Positions 19,855-28,917 are shown, counted from the stretch's first letter. The stretch is DNA of 64,000 bases from Moritella sp. F3 (GCF_015082335.1 NZ_BLRL01000008.1:62001-126000), one strand, 5' to 3'. Numbers and translations: made by a program. Notes: a model not told the origin generated them from the sequence alone.

Positions 19855-19879
19855 AAACCTGAGCATGACACTCAGGTTT
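19855..19879. terminator. Bidirectional terminator between the ABM gene and cnoX
   Basis: AAACCTGAG (19855-19863) pairs with CTCAGGTTT (19871-19879) with a 7-nt loop. The plus-strand A-run before it gives an eight-T tail for the minus-strand cnoX gene. Confidence 0.8.
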
Positions 19880-19916
19880 ATGATCTACTTATTCATTGAA
19901 ATGATTAAGCTGGAAG

Positions 19917-20768
19917 TTAATACATCAAGGTATACAGCTTACGACGGTAATCAGCCACAACGGCGGCATCTGTCATCACTGATAATAATTCTAAATAAAT
20001 CTTTCTAGCCCCACCTTCTAAGAAATCATATTCGGTAGTTAAGATCTTGTATAACAGCGCCATCGCATCGTTATGCTTGTTTACTATTTGCAATTGGATA
20101 GCTAGGTCATAAGCTATTTGTAAGTCATCTGGATTTGCTTGATGCGCAGCTGTTAATGCAACGATCTCTGGCGTTTCCGCAGATTTTTTTGCCGTATCCA
20201 AATGCGAACGCAGTGTCTGATATTGATGACTTTGTTGCTCTTCTTCGGCGAAGGTATCTAGTAATGCTTCAGCCGCTTCAACTTGGTGTGAACCTAATAG
20301 CGCTTGCGCATAAGCAATTTTAATATCAGTATTATCCGGTGCGAGTTCGTAAGCTTGGCCTATTAATGGCACGGCTTCAGCAAACTTGCTATCCATTAAT
20401 AGCATTTGTGCTTGCTGCAGTAATACCTGTTCTTGTTTTGGTAAATGGCGGCTGATGATTTCACGGATAGCCGCTTCTTCTTGCTCGCCCACAAAGCTAT
20501 CAACTGGTTTACCATCTTTAAAAATAGCTACGGTGGGTAAACTTTTAATACCAAACTGCTGTGCTAATTCAGGATGACGATCGCAATTAAGTCGTGCAAG
20601 TACAATTTCGCCATTGAAGCTTTGAGCTATGTTTAATAGGCGCGCACTTACTTGGTTTTCTGGTGCACGTTCAGACCAGAAATCAATGACGATTGGTTGT
20701 GAGTATTTGCCTTGTAGCAAGATCTCTTGAAAATTTTCACTGGTAAGGTCAAGGATATAATTCTGCAC
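19917..20768 (-). CDS. cnoX: Chaperedoxin CnoX (YbbN), thioredoxin-like with TPR region
   Basis: A 283-residue cytoplasmic protein with an N-terminal thioredoxin fold (1 to about 110) followed by TPR-like helices, colinear with E. coli YbbN/CnoX (284). The E. coli SxHC site after FWSER is here FWSERAPEN, with no cysteine. Cys62 in LARLNCD is retained, at the position of the E. coli cysteine reported to form mixed disulfides with substrates. CnoX protects proteins from chlorination stress and cooperates with GroEL/DnaK. Translation starts at a GTG (20768) with GGAG 8 nt upstream. Confidence 0.9.
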   Translation of the reverse strand: MQNYILDLTSENFQEILLQGKYSQPIVIDFWSERAPENQVSARLLNIAQSFNGEIVLARLNCDRHPELAQQFGIKSLPTVAIFKDGKPVDSFVGEQEEAAIREIISRHLPKQEQVLLQQAQMLLMDSKFAEAVPLIGQAYELAPDNTDIKIAYAQALLGSHQVEAAEALLDTFAEEEQQSHQYQTLRSHLDTAKKSAETPEIVALTAAHQANPDDLQIAYDLAIQLQIVNKHNDAMALLYKILTTEYDFLEGGARKIYLELLSVMTDAAVVADYRRKLYTLMY

Positions 20769-20945
20769 TGATTGGCTCCATCAAATTGCGTATCGGTATA
20801 AATATTGTTTATGAAAGATATATGGGGGATAAAGTTAGCATAATCAAGTCTGCAAGATCTGCTTATCAGTGAGACATAGATCACTGTCGTGAAAACAAAA
20901 TCAGCATATATTCAAAGGTCACCGTTTTTAAGGATGTGATCTAGG

Positions 20946-22742
20946 ATGAGTAAATCTTTATTTGTGAACGGTATCAGCTGTACTTTATTAGCTTGTTTAA
21001 ATTTAAGTCCTGCTGCGGCGAGTAACAGTACTGCAGTGGCACAAGCCAATAGTTACACGACACCACTGCTGACGAATCAATCACAGTCAGTCACCAATGC
21101 CGCAGTAAAATTATTATACCAAGGCAGTTTTGGGCCTACACCTGAAACTCTGCTAAATGCGCAACAAGTCACACGTCAGCAATGGATCGCGACGCAGATG
21201 CAATTAGCCCCAAGCTGGCATTATCCTTTAACGACACAATACTGTGATGGTTCGATTACCCCTACAACGAATATAGTCGATGGCTCAGACCGTGCTAATA
21301 CGAGCAAGGTGGAAAATAAAAAATCGCCAAATCCTCGCGCCTGTTTAAAAGCACAAGAATCGGTTTGGTTAGAGCATGCATTAACGGCGCAAGATCAATT
21401 ACGTCAGCGCGTGGCGTTTGCCTTATCACAGATATTAGTGGTATCAAGCAAAGAACCGCCACTGGCTAAATACGGTGATGGTTTAGCATGGTATTACGAT
21501 TTATTAGTTAAACACAGCTTTGGTAATTATCGAGATTTGTTGCAAGATGTGACCTTATCACCTGCGATGGGCGTTTACCTTTCGATGCAAGGTAACCGTA
21601 AAGCCAATCTCAATAAGAACACTTTTCCCGATGAAAACTATGCTCGCGAAGTGATGCAATTATTTAGTATTGGTTTGTATCAATTAGATATTAGCGGACA
21701 AACTATTTTAGATAAGCAGGGCAATAAACTGCCGAGCTATCAACAAGCGGATGTTGAAAATTTAGCACGCGTATTTACCGGTTGGGATCTGGTTGAAAAC
21801 AGGCGTTATGGTAATCGTCGTACGGGTCGTTATGATACTTTTATGGAATTGTCACCAAAGCAGCATGACTACAATGAAAAGCAATTATTTGGTCAATCAA
21901 TAAAAGCGGGAATGAAAGCGGATAAAGAATTATCTGCAAGTTTAGACTTATTGTTTAACCATCCTAATGTGGGGCCTTTTATTAGTCGCCAATTGATCCA
22001 ACGATTAGTGGCATCTAATCCTTCTCCTGAATATATTAAACGTATTGCTACAGTATTCAATGATAATGGTGCTGGTGTGCGCGGTGATTTAGGTGCCGTA
22101 GTACAAGCTATTTTATTGGATGATGATGCTCAAGCGCCATTAACGTCTCCAGCGTTAAAATTAAAAGAACCTTTGTTGAATTACATTGGCTTTTTACGCG
22201 CGTTTTCAGCAACGCCAAAGTCAGAACATTATCAATTACGTCAGCTGAGTAGCACATTTGGTCAGGGGGCAATGCGCGCTGATTCAGTGTTTAATTTCTA
22301 TCAGCCAGACTTTGAAGCGAATTATCAAGTTGATTTAAAAACGAATGAACAACCCGATTTTAACGGCGACTTTAAAGAAAGTGGTCAGTCGCATTCTGGT
22401 TCATTGAGTGGCGTTCCTGCTAACCAACAAATGACTACGGTATCGCCTGAATCACAGATAATGGTTGATCCGCTTATCATCAAGCAGTTATCGTTAATGT
22501 TTAAACAAACAGTGTCAAACAAAGCGAATTTTGATTTAGATCTTAGTGAACCGCTAGCGCTTGCTGGTAACAGTATTGATATGTTGGAGTATCTTGATCA
22601 ACTATTGTTAGCTGGAAAAATGACATCCGCATTTAAAGCGCAGTTACAATCACATTTAAGCCATATTAAAGGTCAGAAAAGACAGTTGAAAGAAGCCATT
22701 TACTTAATCGTGAGCTCTGCTGATTACGCAGTGCAGCCTTAG
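20946..22742 (+). CDS. DUF1800 family exported protein
   Basis: A 598-residue protein with a signal peptide (SCTLLACLNLSPAAAS, cleavage near residue 26). The conserved DUF1800 block is present: DQLRQRVAFALSQILVVS, YRDLLQDVTLSPAMGVYL, then DENYAREVMQLFSIGL and ARVFTGW. Family members are usually encoded beside a DUF1501 gene, as here. No biochemical function is established to my knowledge. The start at 20946 has AAGGA about 11 nt upstream. The DUF1501 gene follows within 12 bp, so the two form one transcript. Confidence 0.88.
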   Translation: MSKSLFVNGISCTLLACLNLSPAAASNSTAVAQANSYTTPLLTNQSQSVTNAAVKLLYQGSFGPTPETLLNAQQVTRQQWIATQMQLAPSWHYPLTTQYCDGSITPTTNIVDGSDRANTSKVENKKSPNPRACLKAQESVWLEHALTAQDQLRQRVAFALSQILVVSSKEPPLAKYGDGLAWYYDLLVKHSFGNYRDLLQDVTLSPAMGVYLSMQGNRKANLNKNTFPDENYAREVMQLFSIGLYQLDISGQTILDKQGNKLPSYQQADVENLARVFTGWDLVENRRYGNRRTGRYDTFMELSPKQHDYNEKQLFGQSIKAGMKADKELSASLDLLFNHPNVGPFISRQLIQRLVASNPSPEYIKRIATVFNDNGAGVRGDLGAVVQAILLDDDAQAPLTSPALKLKEPLLNYIGFLRAFSATPKSEHYQLRQLSSTFGQGAMRADSVFNFYQPDFEANYQVDLKTNEQPDFNGDFKESGQSHSGSLSGVPANQQMTTVSPESQIMVDPLIIKQLSLMFKQTVSNKANFDLDLSEPLALAGNSIDMLEYLDQLLLAGKMTSAFKAQLQSHLSHIKGQKRQLKEAIYLIVSSADYAVQP

Positions 22743-22753
22743 GAATTATGACT

Positions 22754-24196
22754 ATGATACTACGCAGGGAAATCCTTAAGGCGTTTGGCTTATTAGGCGC
22801 ATCTAGCGCATTACTGCAATCGAACCCGTTGCTGGCGCTACAAGTCACTGCAGATAAACAGCATGGGGCAAGTGATTACAAGGGCTTGGTTTGCATCATG
22901 CTCAATGGCGGTAATGATGCCTTCAATATGGTATTTCCTGATACCACTCACCCACAATATCAGAACTACATGAACAGCCGACAAGCACTGGCTGTGCCTA
23001 ATTATGTTAATCAACCGCAGTACTTGGCGAATAAAGGGGATGATCGTTATAGCAAGCAGTTGTTACCTATCATGCTACGTGATCTGGTTGGTCAACAGCA
23101 CGCTCTAAGCTTTCATCCCGGTATGGAAGGACTGCAATCGCTAGCGCGAGGTAACCAAGTCGCTGTGATTGCTAATACGGGGGTATTGATTGAACCGGGT
23201 AGTCGTGATGAATTTAAGAAAAACAAGAAACGTAAACCAGCCTTTTTATTTGCCCACAACCAACAACGTAAAGCGGTTTATTCCGGTGTTGGTGATAATA
23301 ATGTGACGACAGGATGGGCAGGACATATGAATGAGCAGCTTAGCTTTAAATATGTTCAACCCAACGCCGTTTTGCCTATGGGCATTTCTTTCCGAGGGAG
23401 TAATCAGTGGTTACGTGGTCAACATTCAATAGGCGCTGTATTAGCTCCTGGCAAGCCTAGTAAAATAATAGGACTGGATGATAAGGGTAATAAAAGACAA
23501 CAGGCTAGAGTCGAAACCGTACAAACTTTACAGTCTTTACCCAGTGATGATGTATTAATACGTGTCATGCGCGGAAAATTAACCTCAGCACAAGATCTAG
23601 CTACAGTATTAACACAGTTGTGGGCTGAAAATAGCAAAGCATTAGCCAAGATAGATGCTTTTTTTGATGACGGTAAATTGTCTCGGCAATTGGCTGGGGT
23701 AGCACAAACAATTTTGTTACGTGAAAGCTTAGGCATGCAACGCCAAGTCTTTATGGTCGAGCTAGGGGGCTTTGATACGCATGCCGGACAGATTGATAAG
23801 CAGCCGCTGTTATTGGCAGAGCTAAGCCGTGCAATAACCAGCTTTCAACAAGCCTTAGCGTCTTTATCGTTAACCAAACAAGTCACGACATTTACTGCAT
23901 CTGACTTTGGCCGTACTTTAACCAGTAATGGTAGTGGCACCGATCATGGTTGGGGTTCACATCAGCTGGTTATTGGTAGCGCGGTGCAGGGAGGGTTATA
24001 TGGTCAGTGGCCCATTATGTTACGTGGTGGTGCGGATGATTATCGTAGTGGTCGATTGTTACCCAGTACTTCACTGACCCAAATTAATGCCAGTTTAGCT
24101 GCTTGGTTTGGCGCGTCTAAAAATGACGTTAATGATTTATTTCCTAATTTAAAAGACTTTCCAACCGGATCCTTGCCACTGTTTAAAAGAATGTAA
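22754..24196 (+). CDS. DUF1501 family exported protein
   Basis: A 480-residue protein with an N-terminal RREILKAFGLLGASSALL segment that looks like a twin-arginine (Tat) signal. The conserved DUF1501 features are LVCIMLNGGNDAFNMV near the N terminus, FMVELGGFDTHAGQ, and TASDFGRTLTSNGSGTDHGWGSHQLVIG. These resemble the metal-binding layout of the alkaline phosphatase/sulfatase superfamily, but no activity is known. I choose the ATG at 22754 because AGGA (22741) is 9 nt upstream; the ATG at 22748 is only 3 nt from it. It is co-transcribed with the DUF1800 gene. Confidence 0.88.
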   Translation: MILRREILKAFGLLGASSALLQSNPLLALQVTADKQHGASDYKGLVCIMLNGGNDAFNMVFPDTTHPQYQNYMNSRQALAVPNYVNQPQYLANKGDDRYSKQLLPIMLRDLVGQQHALSFHPGMEGLQSLARGNQVAVIANTGVLIEPGSRDEFKKNKKRKPAFLFAHNQQRKAVYSGVGDNNVTTGWAGHMNEQLSFKYVQPNAVLPMGISFRGSNQWLRGQHSIGAVLAPGKPSKIIGLDDKGNKRQQARVETVQTLQSLPSDDVLIRVMRGKLTSAQDLATVLTQLWAENSKALAKIDAFFDDGKLSRQLAGVAQTILLRESLGMQRQVFMVELGGFDTHAGQIDKQPLLLAELSRAITSFQQALASLSLTKQVTTFTASDFGRTLTSNGSGTDHGWGSHQLVIGSAVQGGLYGQWPIMLRGGADDYRSGRLLPSTSLTQINASLAAWFGASKNDVNDLFPNLKDFPTGSLPLFKRM

Positions 24197-24342
24197 CTTC
24201 TATTGTGCACTGGTTTTTGACTTATCGATCTTATTGGCCTCCGAGTTGATTTACTACTCTTAATGGTTGTTGAATTTTCATACAGTAGTTGCTATTCTGC
24301 GAAACGTTTTTACTTCGGGGTATCATCACCGCTTGTTGATGA

Positions 24343-24401
24343 GCCTTTCGTTTTTACTTTTCGATCAAAAGTATTTAAGAGTATATGCTTAAGCATAATT
24401 T
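24343..24401 (+). promoter_or_regulatory. Conserved leader of the first BCCT gene with two inverted repeats
   Basis: Two inverted repeats are seen: ACTTTT (24356-24361) / AAAAGT (24367-24372), and the perfect 14-bp palindrome TATGCTTAAGCATA (24384-24397) ending 4 nt before the start ATG. No Shine-Dalgarno is present. Nearly the same leader precedes the second BCCT gene (29155-29212), with both repeats preserved. It could be an operator or an RNA structure at the ribosome entry site. Confidence 0.6.
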
Positions 24402-26015
24402 ATGGATAGTGCGTTAAAAATAAATAACCAGTTAAAAAACAGTAATTTAAACAAATACAGTATTGAGACCACGGACTACCAGGTTGGTCAAGATAACATT
24501 CAAAAATGGGGCTTCGATATACATAATACTGTATTCGGTATTAGCGCTAGTTTGATCTTCCTACTCATTTCAGCCCTCCTCTTTGTAGACCCATCCACAG
24601 CAAAAGAAGTTCTAACAAATGTTAGAAATAGCATCATGGCAGAATTTGATGTCGTCTTTATGTGGTCAACAAACTTCTTTGTTGCTTTCACTATGTTACT
24701 GATTATATCGCCGTTTGGTAAAATCCGAATCGGTGGTAAAGAAGCTAAAACAGATCACTCAACCTTATCTTGGTTGACGATGTTGTTTGCTGCTGGCATG
24801 GGCATTGGTCTGTTGTTTTGGGGGGTTGCTGAACCAACTGCTTATTTCACCAATTGGTGGGGAACGCCATTAAACGTTGACCCATTCACTGCTGAAGCAA
24901 GATCATTAGCGTTGGCTGCAACAGTTTATAACTGGGGTATCCACGGTTGGGCGGTTTATGGCGTAGTTGGACTTGCTCTGGCTTTCTTTTCTTTTAACAA
25001 AGGTTTACCACTATCCATTCGTTCGGTATTTTACCCGATCATTGGTGATCGTGCGTGGGGTTGGACTGGTCACATTGTTGATATCATGGCTGTACTTGCG
25101 ACGTTATTCTCGTTAGCGACATCACTTGGTTTGGGTGCACAGCAAGCGGCGAGTGGTATCAATCATGTATTTGGTACTGAAGGCGGTCTTGGTTTACAGC
25201 TCGTTGTTATTGTACTTGTTACCTTAGTGGCTATTTTCTCTGTTATGCGTGGTATTAATGGCGGGGTTAAAATATTGAGTAACATCAATATGATATTTGC
25301 ATTTGGACTATTAATCTTTGTATTGATTATTAGCTTTGATGTGATAATGGTGACGATTCCAGAAACCTTTACTGCTTACGCTGAAAACTTTGTTGCTTTA
25401 AGTAACCCGCATGACCGTGCTGATCTATCGTGGATGCAAGGTTGGACGGTATTCTACTTTGCATGGTGGATTTCATTAGGACCATTCGTAGGCATGTTCA
25501 TTGCGCGTATCTCTAAAGGTCGTACAGTTCGTGAATTCTTGTGTGCTGTAATCTTTGTTCCAACGTTAGTGACGTTGATATGGATGGCGACGTTCGGTGG
25601 TATTGCTATCGATCAAGTTATGAATAAAGTCGGTGAGCTTGGTATCAATGGTTTGACTGATATTTCGTTATCATTATTCCACGTATACGATGTACTACCG
25701 TATGGTAAAGTGTTGTCAGTATTATCGATTGTATTGGTATTAATCTTCTTTATTACTTCATCAGATTCTGCATCGCTCGTTGTCGACAGTATCACGTCGG
25801 GCGGTAAAGTTGATGCACCTGTACCACAGCGTATTTTCTGGGCTGTAATACAAGGCTCAATTGCAGCGACCATGCTTTGGATTGGTGGTACCGATGCGCT
25901 ACAAGCTCTACAAGCGGGTGTTGTAACGACCGGACTACCATTCGCCTTGTTAATGCTCGTGATGTGCGTGAGTATAATTAAAGGTTTGAATTCAGAGTAT
26001 CATTTATATAAATAA
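24402..26015 (+). CDS. BCCT family betaine/choline/carnitine-type transporter, copy 1 (diverged substrate site)
   Basis: A 537-residue secondary transporter with about 12 membrane helices. Family motifs are GMGIGLLFWGVAEP (132-145), the TM4 box YNWGIHGWAVY (Trp178, Trp183, Tyr186, equal to BetP W189, W194, Y197) and FAWWIS with Trp356 (BetP W374). The next tryptophan of the usual WWISWSP is Leu359 here, followed by Gly360; the second copy keeps Trp-Ser. The substrate may therefore differ from glycine betaine. The N terminus is short and hydrophilic, without the long regulatory tails of BetP. The gene has its own leader and terminator. Confidence 0.9.
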   Translation: MDSALKINNQLKNSNLNKYSIETTDYQVGQDNIQKWGFDIHNTVFGISASLIFLLISALLFVDPSTAKEVLTNVRNSIMAEFDVVFMWSTNFFVAFTMLLIISPFGKIRIGGKEAKTDHSTLSWLTMLFAAGMGIGLLFWGVAEPTAYFTNWWGTPLNVDPFTAEARSLALAATVYNWGIHGWAVYGVVGLALAFFSFNKGLPLSIRSVFYPIIGDRAWGWTGHIVDIMAVLATLFSLATSLGLGAQQAASGINHVFGTEGGLGLQLVVIVLVTLVAIFSVMRGINGGVKILSNINMIFAFGLLIFVLIISFDVIMVTIPETFTAYAENFVALSNPHDRADLSWMQGWTVFYFAWWISLGPFVGMFIARISKGRTVREFLCAVIFVPTLVTLIWMATFGGIAIDQVMNKVGELGINGLTDISLSLFHVYDVLPYGKVLSVLSIVLVLIFFITSSDSASLVVDSITSGGKVDAPVPQRIFWAVIQGSIAATMLWIGGTDALQALQAGVVTTGLPFALLMLVMCVSIIKGLNSEYHLYK

Positions 26016-26113
26016 TGACTTTGGTTATCAGCCTTACTAATCTTGGCAATTAAAGAGTTTAAAATGTAAGTTTTAAAAACTGTATTTTATAATAATTAAA
26101 ATTGTAAGTGTTA

Positions 26114-26145
26114 ACGGCCTCAAATGTATGTTTGAGGCCGTTTTT
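26114..26145 (+). terminator. Terminator of BCCT copy 1
   Basis: Stem ACGGCCTCAAA (26114-26124) / TTTGAGGCCGT (26131-26141) with loop TGTATG and a T-run. The stem is identical to that after BCCT copy 2 (30875-30902). The remaining 340 bp up to the regulator gene hold a weak 71-codon frame that I do not accept as a gene. Confidence 0.9.
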
Positions 26146-26485
26146 ATACCTGCTGCTTTAGCCTTCACTATTTTTTAATATTGTTAGCCGTGCTCTTACA
26201 TAATTGCTTACTTGATTTTCTTATCTAATGTCGTTACCTACAATGACTCTAGCCTCTATTGCTCATCGTCACGCTTACCTCAATAGGAATGATATCGCCT
26301 TTATTCATGATTGTTTCGATTGTTGTCTAAACGCTGTGTCCGCCAACGGACAGAAGGATGTTACTTTCAATGTTAGTGTTAAACCAATTATTAATATCAA
26401 TGTATTTGGTTTCAATCGTTTTAATAAAAACGTTATAAATTGAAGCTAGGTAGACATGCAACATTAACATTAAAGGTTATATAAA

Positions 26486-27217
26486 TTGATCCAATTGGAG
26501 ACCGCCAAAAAAATCATTTGGCCGACTACACTGTCAAATAATACCAAACGTAAATTAATTAAAATCGCACAGTGTAAAACTGATTTTACGGATAACCGTC
26601 AGATATTTTCTGATGGTGTTTGTTATATATACCAAGGTAATGCTGCTATTTGTATGCAATCTCGAAATTTAAAAACAGTGAACAGTATGGTGATGGGAAA
26701 GCAAGAGTGGTTTGGCGATTGCCAATCCGTAAAAAATGATTTGGTGTCGTTTTCATTATCAGAAATAGAGCCGCTGAATTTAATTTTATTCCCAAGAAAT
26801 CAATTGAATATTTTAATGGATGATGATTTAGAGGTGGTGAAATGGTTATACCATGTCGTGAATGCTTCGCAGCAAAAATGGCGTCAATCACAACTGTTGT
26901 CATCAGAAAATAAACTAATAAAAATTAGTTATTTGCTGATTGAGTTAGCCATGTATCAAAAACAAATTAAAGGGGTTATCCCTAAGATTGCTATTTCACA
27001 GCAGCAGATCAGTATGATTATCGGAATTGCCCGCCAGCGGGTAAATGAAGCGCTAAAACAGTTAGAAAATTTAGGCTATATCGAACTCGAAAGAAGTAGC
27101 GTTTATATCACTGACTTTGCAGCCCTGTGTCGTATTTTAGATAATGTCGATTTAAGTGTTCGAGATCCGAGAGTTTCATTAAGTGCTATTTCGTGTGAAC
27201 CAGTAACGTCAGCATAA
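26486..27217 (+). CDS. Crp/Fnr family transcriptional regulator
   Basis: A 243-residue regulator. The N-terminal about 130 residues form a cyclic-nucleotide-binding-like beta-roll (GVCYIYQGNAAI), but the cAMP phosphate-binding signature is not evident and no FNR-type cysteine cluster is seen. The C-terminal winged helix (about 150-225) has the recognition segment SQQQISMIIGIARQRVNEALKQLENLGYIEL. Translation appears to start at a TTG (26486) with AAAGG about 9 nt upstream. It stands between the two BCCT transporter genes and just upstream of a diguanylate-cyclase operon, so these are the obvious candidate targets. Confidence 0.85.
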   Translation: MIQLETAKKIIWPTTLSNNTKRKLIKIAQCKTDFTDNRQIFSDGVCYIYQGNAAICMQSRNLKTVNSMVMGKQEWFGDCQSVKNDLVSFSLSEIEPLNLILFPRNQLNILMDDDLEVVKWLYHVVNASQQKWRQSQLLSSENKLIKISYLLIELAMYQKQIKGVIPKIAISQQQISMIIGIARQRVNEALKQLENLGYIELERSSVYITDFAALCRILDNVDLSVRDPRVSLSAISCEPVTSA

Positions 27218-27301
27218 TAGCAGTCGTTCCATTAGTACTTTCTTTACCTGAAATTAAAGCTATTAGAAGCTTATACACTGACAATGATTAAGAAGATAAG
27301 A

Positions 27302-27811
27302 ATGAAAAATAATGTTTTTATAATAAGGTTAACCAGTGTGTTGCTAACATTGACAGCGTTCTTTTCATATAGTGATGATAAAACAATGTTAACGATTGAA
27401 AACTGTAAAAATCAGCAAGATGTAAGCTTTACAATGCCTGCGCTCAAAGCCTTACGAAGTGCTGAAATAACGACATTATTACCTTGGAAAAAGCAGGAAC
27501 ATCGCTACTTAGGGGTCTACCTTGAAAATATCATCAAGCATGTTGATGGCAATGGTTTAGAAACGATACATGTACATGCAAAGAATGATTACAGTGTGCA
27601 GATATCTGGAGCAGAGTTACAGCAGCATAAGTACATGCTGGCTTATGCCATTAATGATGAAATGATAACTCGGCGACAGAAGGGGCCGTTAGTATTAATG
27701 CGTGATTTGAGTCGTATTAAAGTCGAGGATATTCATGAATTAGATATTGTGATTAATCTGGTTTGGTTTGTTGAAAGAATTGATATTAACTGTGGAATTA
27801 AGCACGGATGA
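27302..27811 (+). CDS. Periplasmic oxidoreductase molybdopterin-binding-fold protein, probably sensory partner of the downstream cyclase
   Basis: A 169-residue exported protein (signal peptide ending near FFSYS). It resembles the small sulfite-oxidase/YedY-like domain proteins (LGVYLENIIKHV, YSVQISGAELQQHKYMLAYAINDE, GPLVLMRDLS). The region where a molybdenum-ligating cysteine would sit has none, so a catalytic role is unlikely. The stop overlaps the start of the GGDEF gene (ATGA at 27808), indicating translational coupling; such pairs occur in other marine gammaproteobacteria. An upstream ATG at 27284 is an alternative start. The function as a periplasmic sensor input is inferred. Confidence 0.65.
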   Translation: MKNNVFIIRLTSVLLTLTAFFSYSDDKTMLTIENCKNQQDVSFTMPALKALRSAEITTLLPWKKQEHRYLGVYLENIIKHVDGNGLETIHVHAKNDYSVQISGAELQQHKYMLAYAINDEMITRRQKGPLVLMRDLSRIKVEDIHELDIVINLVWFVERIDINCGIKHG

Positions 27812-28917
27812 AAAATAAATACACAGCAACAATATGGTTACCTTTGACTTTCATCATATTATTTGAATTGTGTTTAGCTGGTTTTATTACATTGAGATAT
27901 GATCAGAGTAACAAAAATGTCATGCGCAATGTTGAGTCGATACGGGCATCATATTGGGGCTCTTGGTATTTTGGCAAGGAGCTGTCACGACTTGAAGCGC
28001 AAATAAAAAAGGCTATATATTTAAATAAAAACGATAACGAGGCAATCTTAGAAAAATTAGACTTTTTAATTGTTAGTTATGAATATTTAGCACTCGATGA
28101 AAAAATATCTCCTTTATTGCAAAGTTATGCGGTTAATATTTTGCAAGAAAACATTGTTAAATTAGATAAGGTCGCACTACCAGTTTTAGCAAGAGAAGAT
28201 CCTATTAACCAATACCCTGATATTTTAACGATTGTTGAAAAATTGAAGCTAGGCCATGACAAGATTGTATTTTTTGAGTTGAAAGGGAGTGATCTTAATC
28301 TTTTTACAGATGAGGTTAATCGTAACCAGGAGAGGTTGTTATACATCATCTATAGTGCATTTTTGATTGGTACTCTATTAATTACAGTTTGGTCAGTGAC
28401 ATACTTGAATTTCAAACGAACCCAAAAACAGTCAAATATAGATGAGTTAACACTGCTCCCCAATAGAAAACATTGTGTTGAATTGATCACTTTAAAAATG
28501 CAAAAGAGCAAACCGTTATGCTGCTTTTTTATTGATCTGAATGGATTTAAGCAGATAAACGATACATTAGGCCATCACACTGGTGATGAAGTATTGAAAA
28601 CGATTGCAAAAAGAGTGTCTTATAGTATTGGTGGTGAAGATATCTTCTCTCGTATTGGTGGTGACGAATTTATTCTTATTTTGTGTGATTATGGTGACCG
28701 TATAAATGTAGATACGATTGTTGAGCGGATCATGGAGCAAATACAGCAACCGATTAATATCGGGGGTAAGACTGTCACTGTCGGCTCTGCGATAGGTATT
28801 TCTTTTTCATCTGAGGAGGTTAATACGGTAAATAAATTATTTTTGACAGCCGATTCTGCAATGTATGTAGCGAAGGGATTAAAAGAGGGGAGTTCGAGTA
28901 ATTATCAGTATTATTAA
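27808..28917 (+). CDS. Membrane diguanylate cyclase (GGDEF)
   Basis: A 369-residue cyclase making c-di-GMP from GTP. Layout: TM1 (about 8-29), a periplasmic helical sensor (30-175), TM2 (about 178-200), then the GGDEF domain with DELTLLPNR (212-220), DLNGFKQIND and an intact active site GGDEF (284-288). The inhibitory I-site RxxD expected five residues before GGDEF reads GGED, so product inhibition is probably lost. It overlaps the preceding periplasmic-protein gene by 4 nt and is likely controlled by it. No EAL domain is present. Confidence 0.9.
   Translation: MKNKYTATIWLPLTFIILFELCLAGFITLRYDQSNKNVMRNVESIRASYWGSWYFGKELSRLEAQIKKAIYLNKNDNEAILEKLDFLIVSYEYLALDEKISPLLQSYAVNILQENIVKLDKVALPVLAREDPINQYPDILTIVEKLKLGHDKIVFFELKGSDLNLFTDEVNRNQERLLYIIYSAFLIGTLLITVWSVTYLNFKRTQKQSNIDELTLLPNRKHCVELITLKMQKSKPLCCFFIDLNGFKQINDTLGHHTGDEVLKTIAKRVSYSIGGEDIFSRIGGDEFILILCDYGDRINVDTIVERIMEQIQQPINIGGKTVTVGSAIGISFSSEEVNTVNKLFLTADSAMYVAKGLKEGSSSNYQYY

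Noticed and set aside
26228..26443. 71-codon plus-strand frame between the BCCT terminator and the Crp-like gene
   Set aside because: No ribosome-binding site, no recognisable family and low-complexity composition. More likely leader or spacer sequence.
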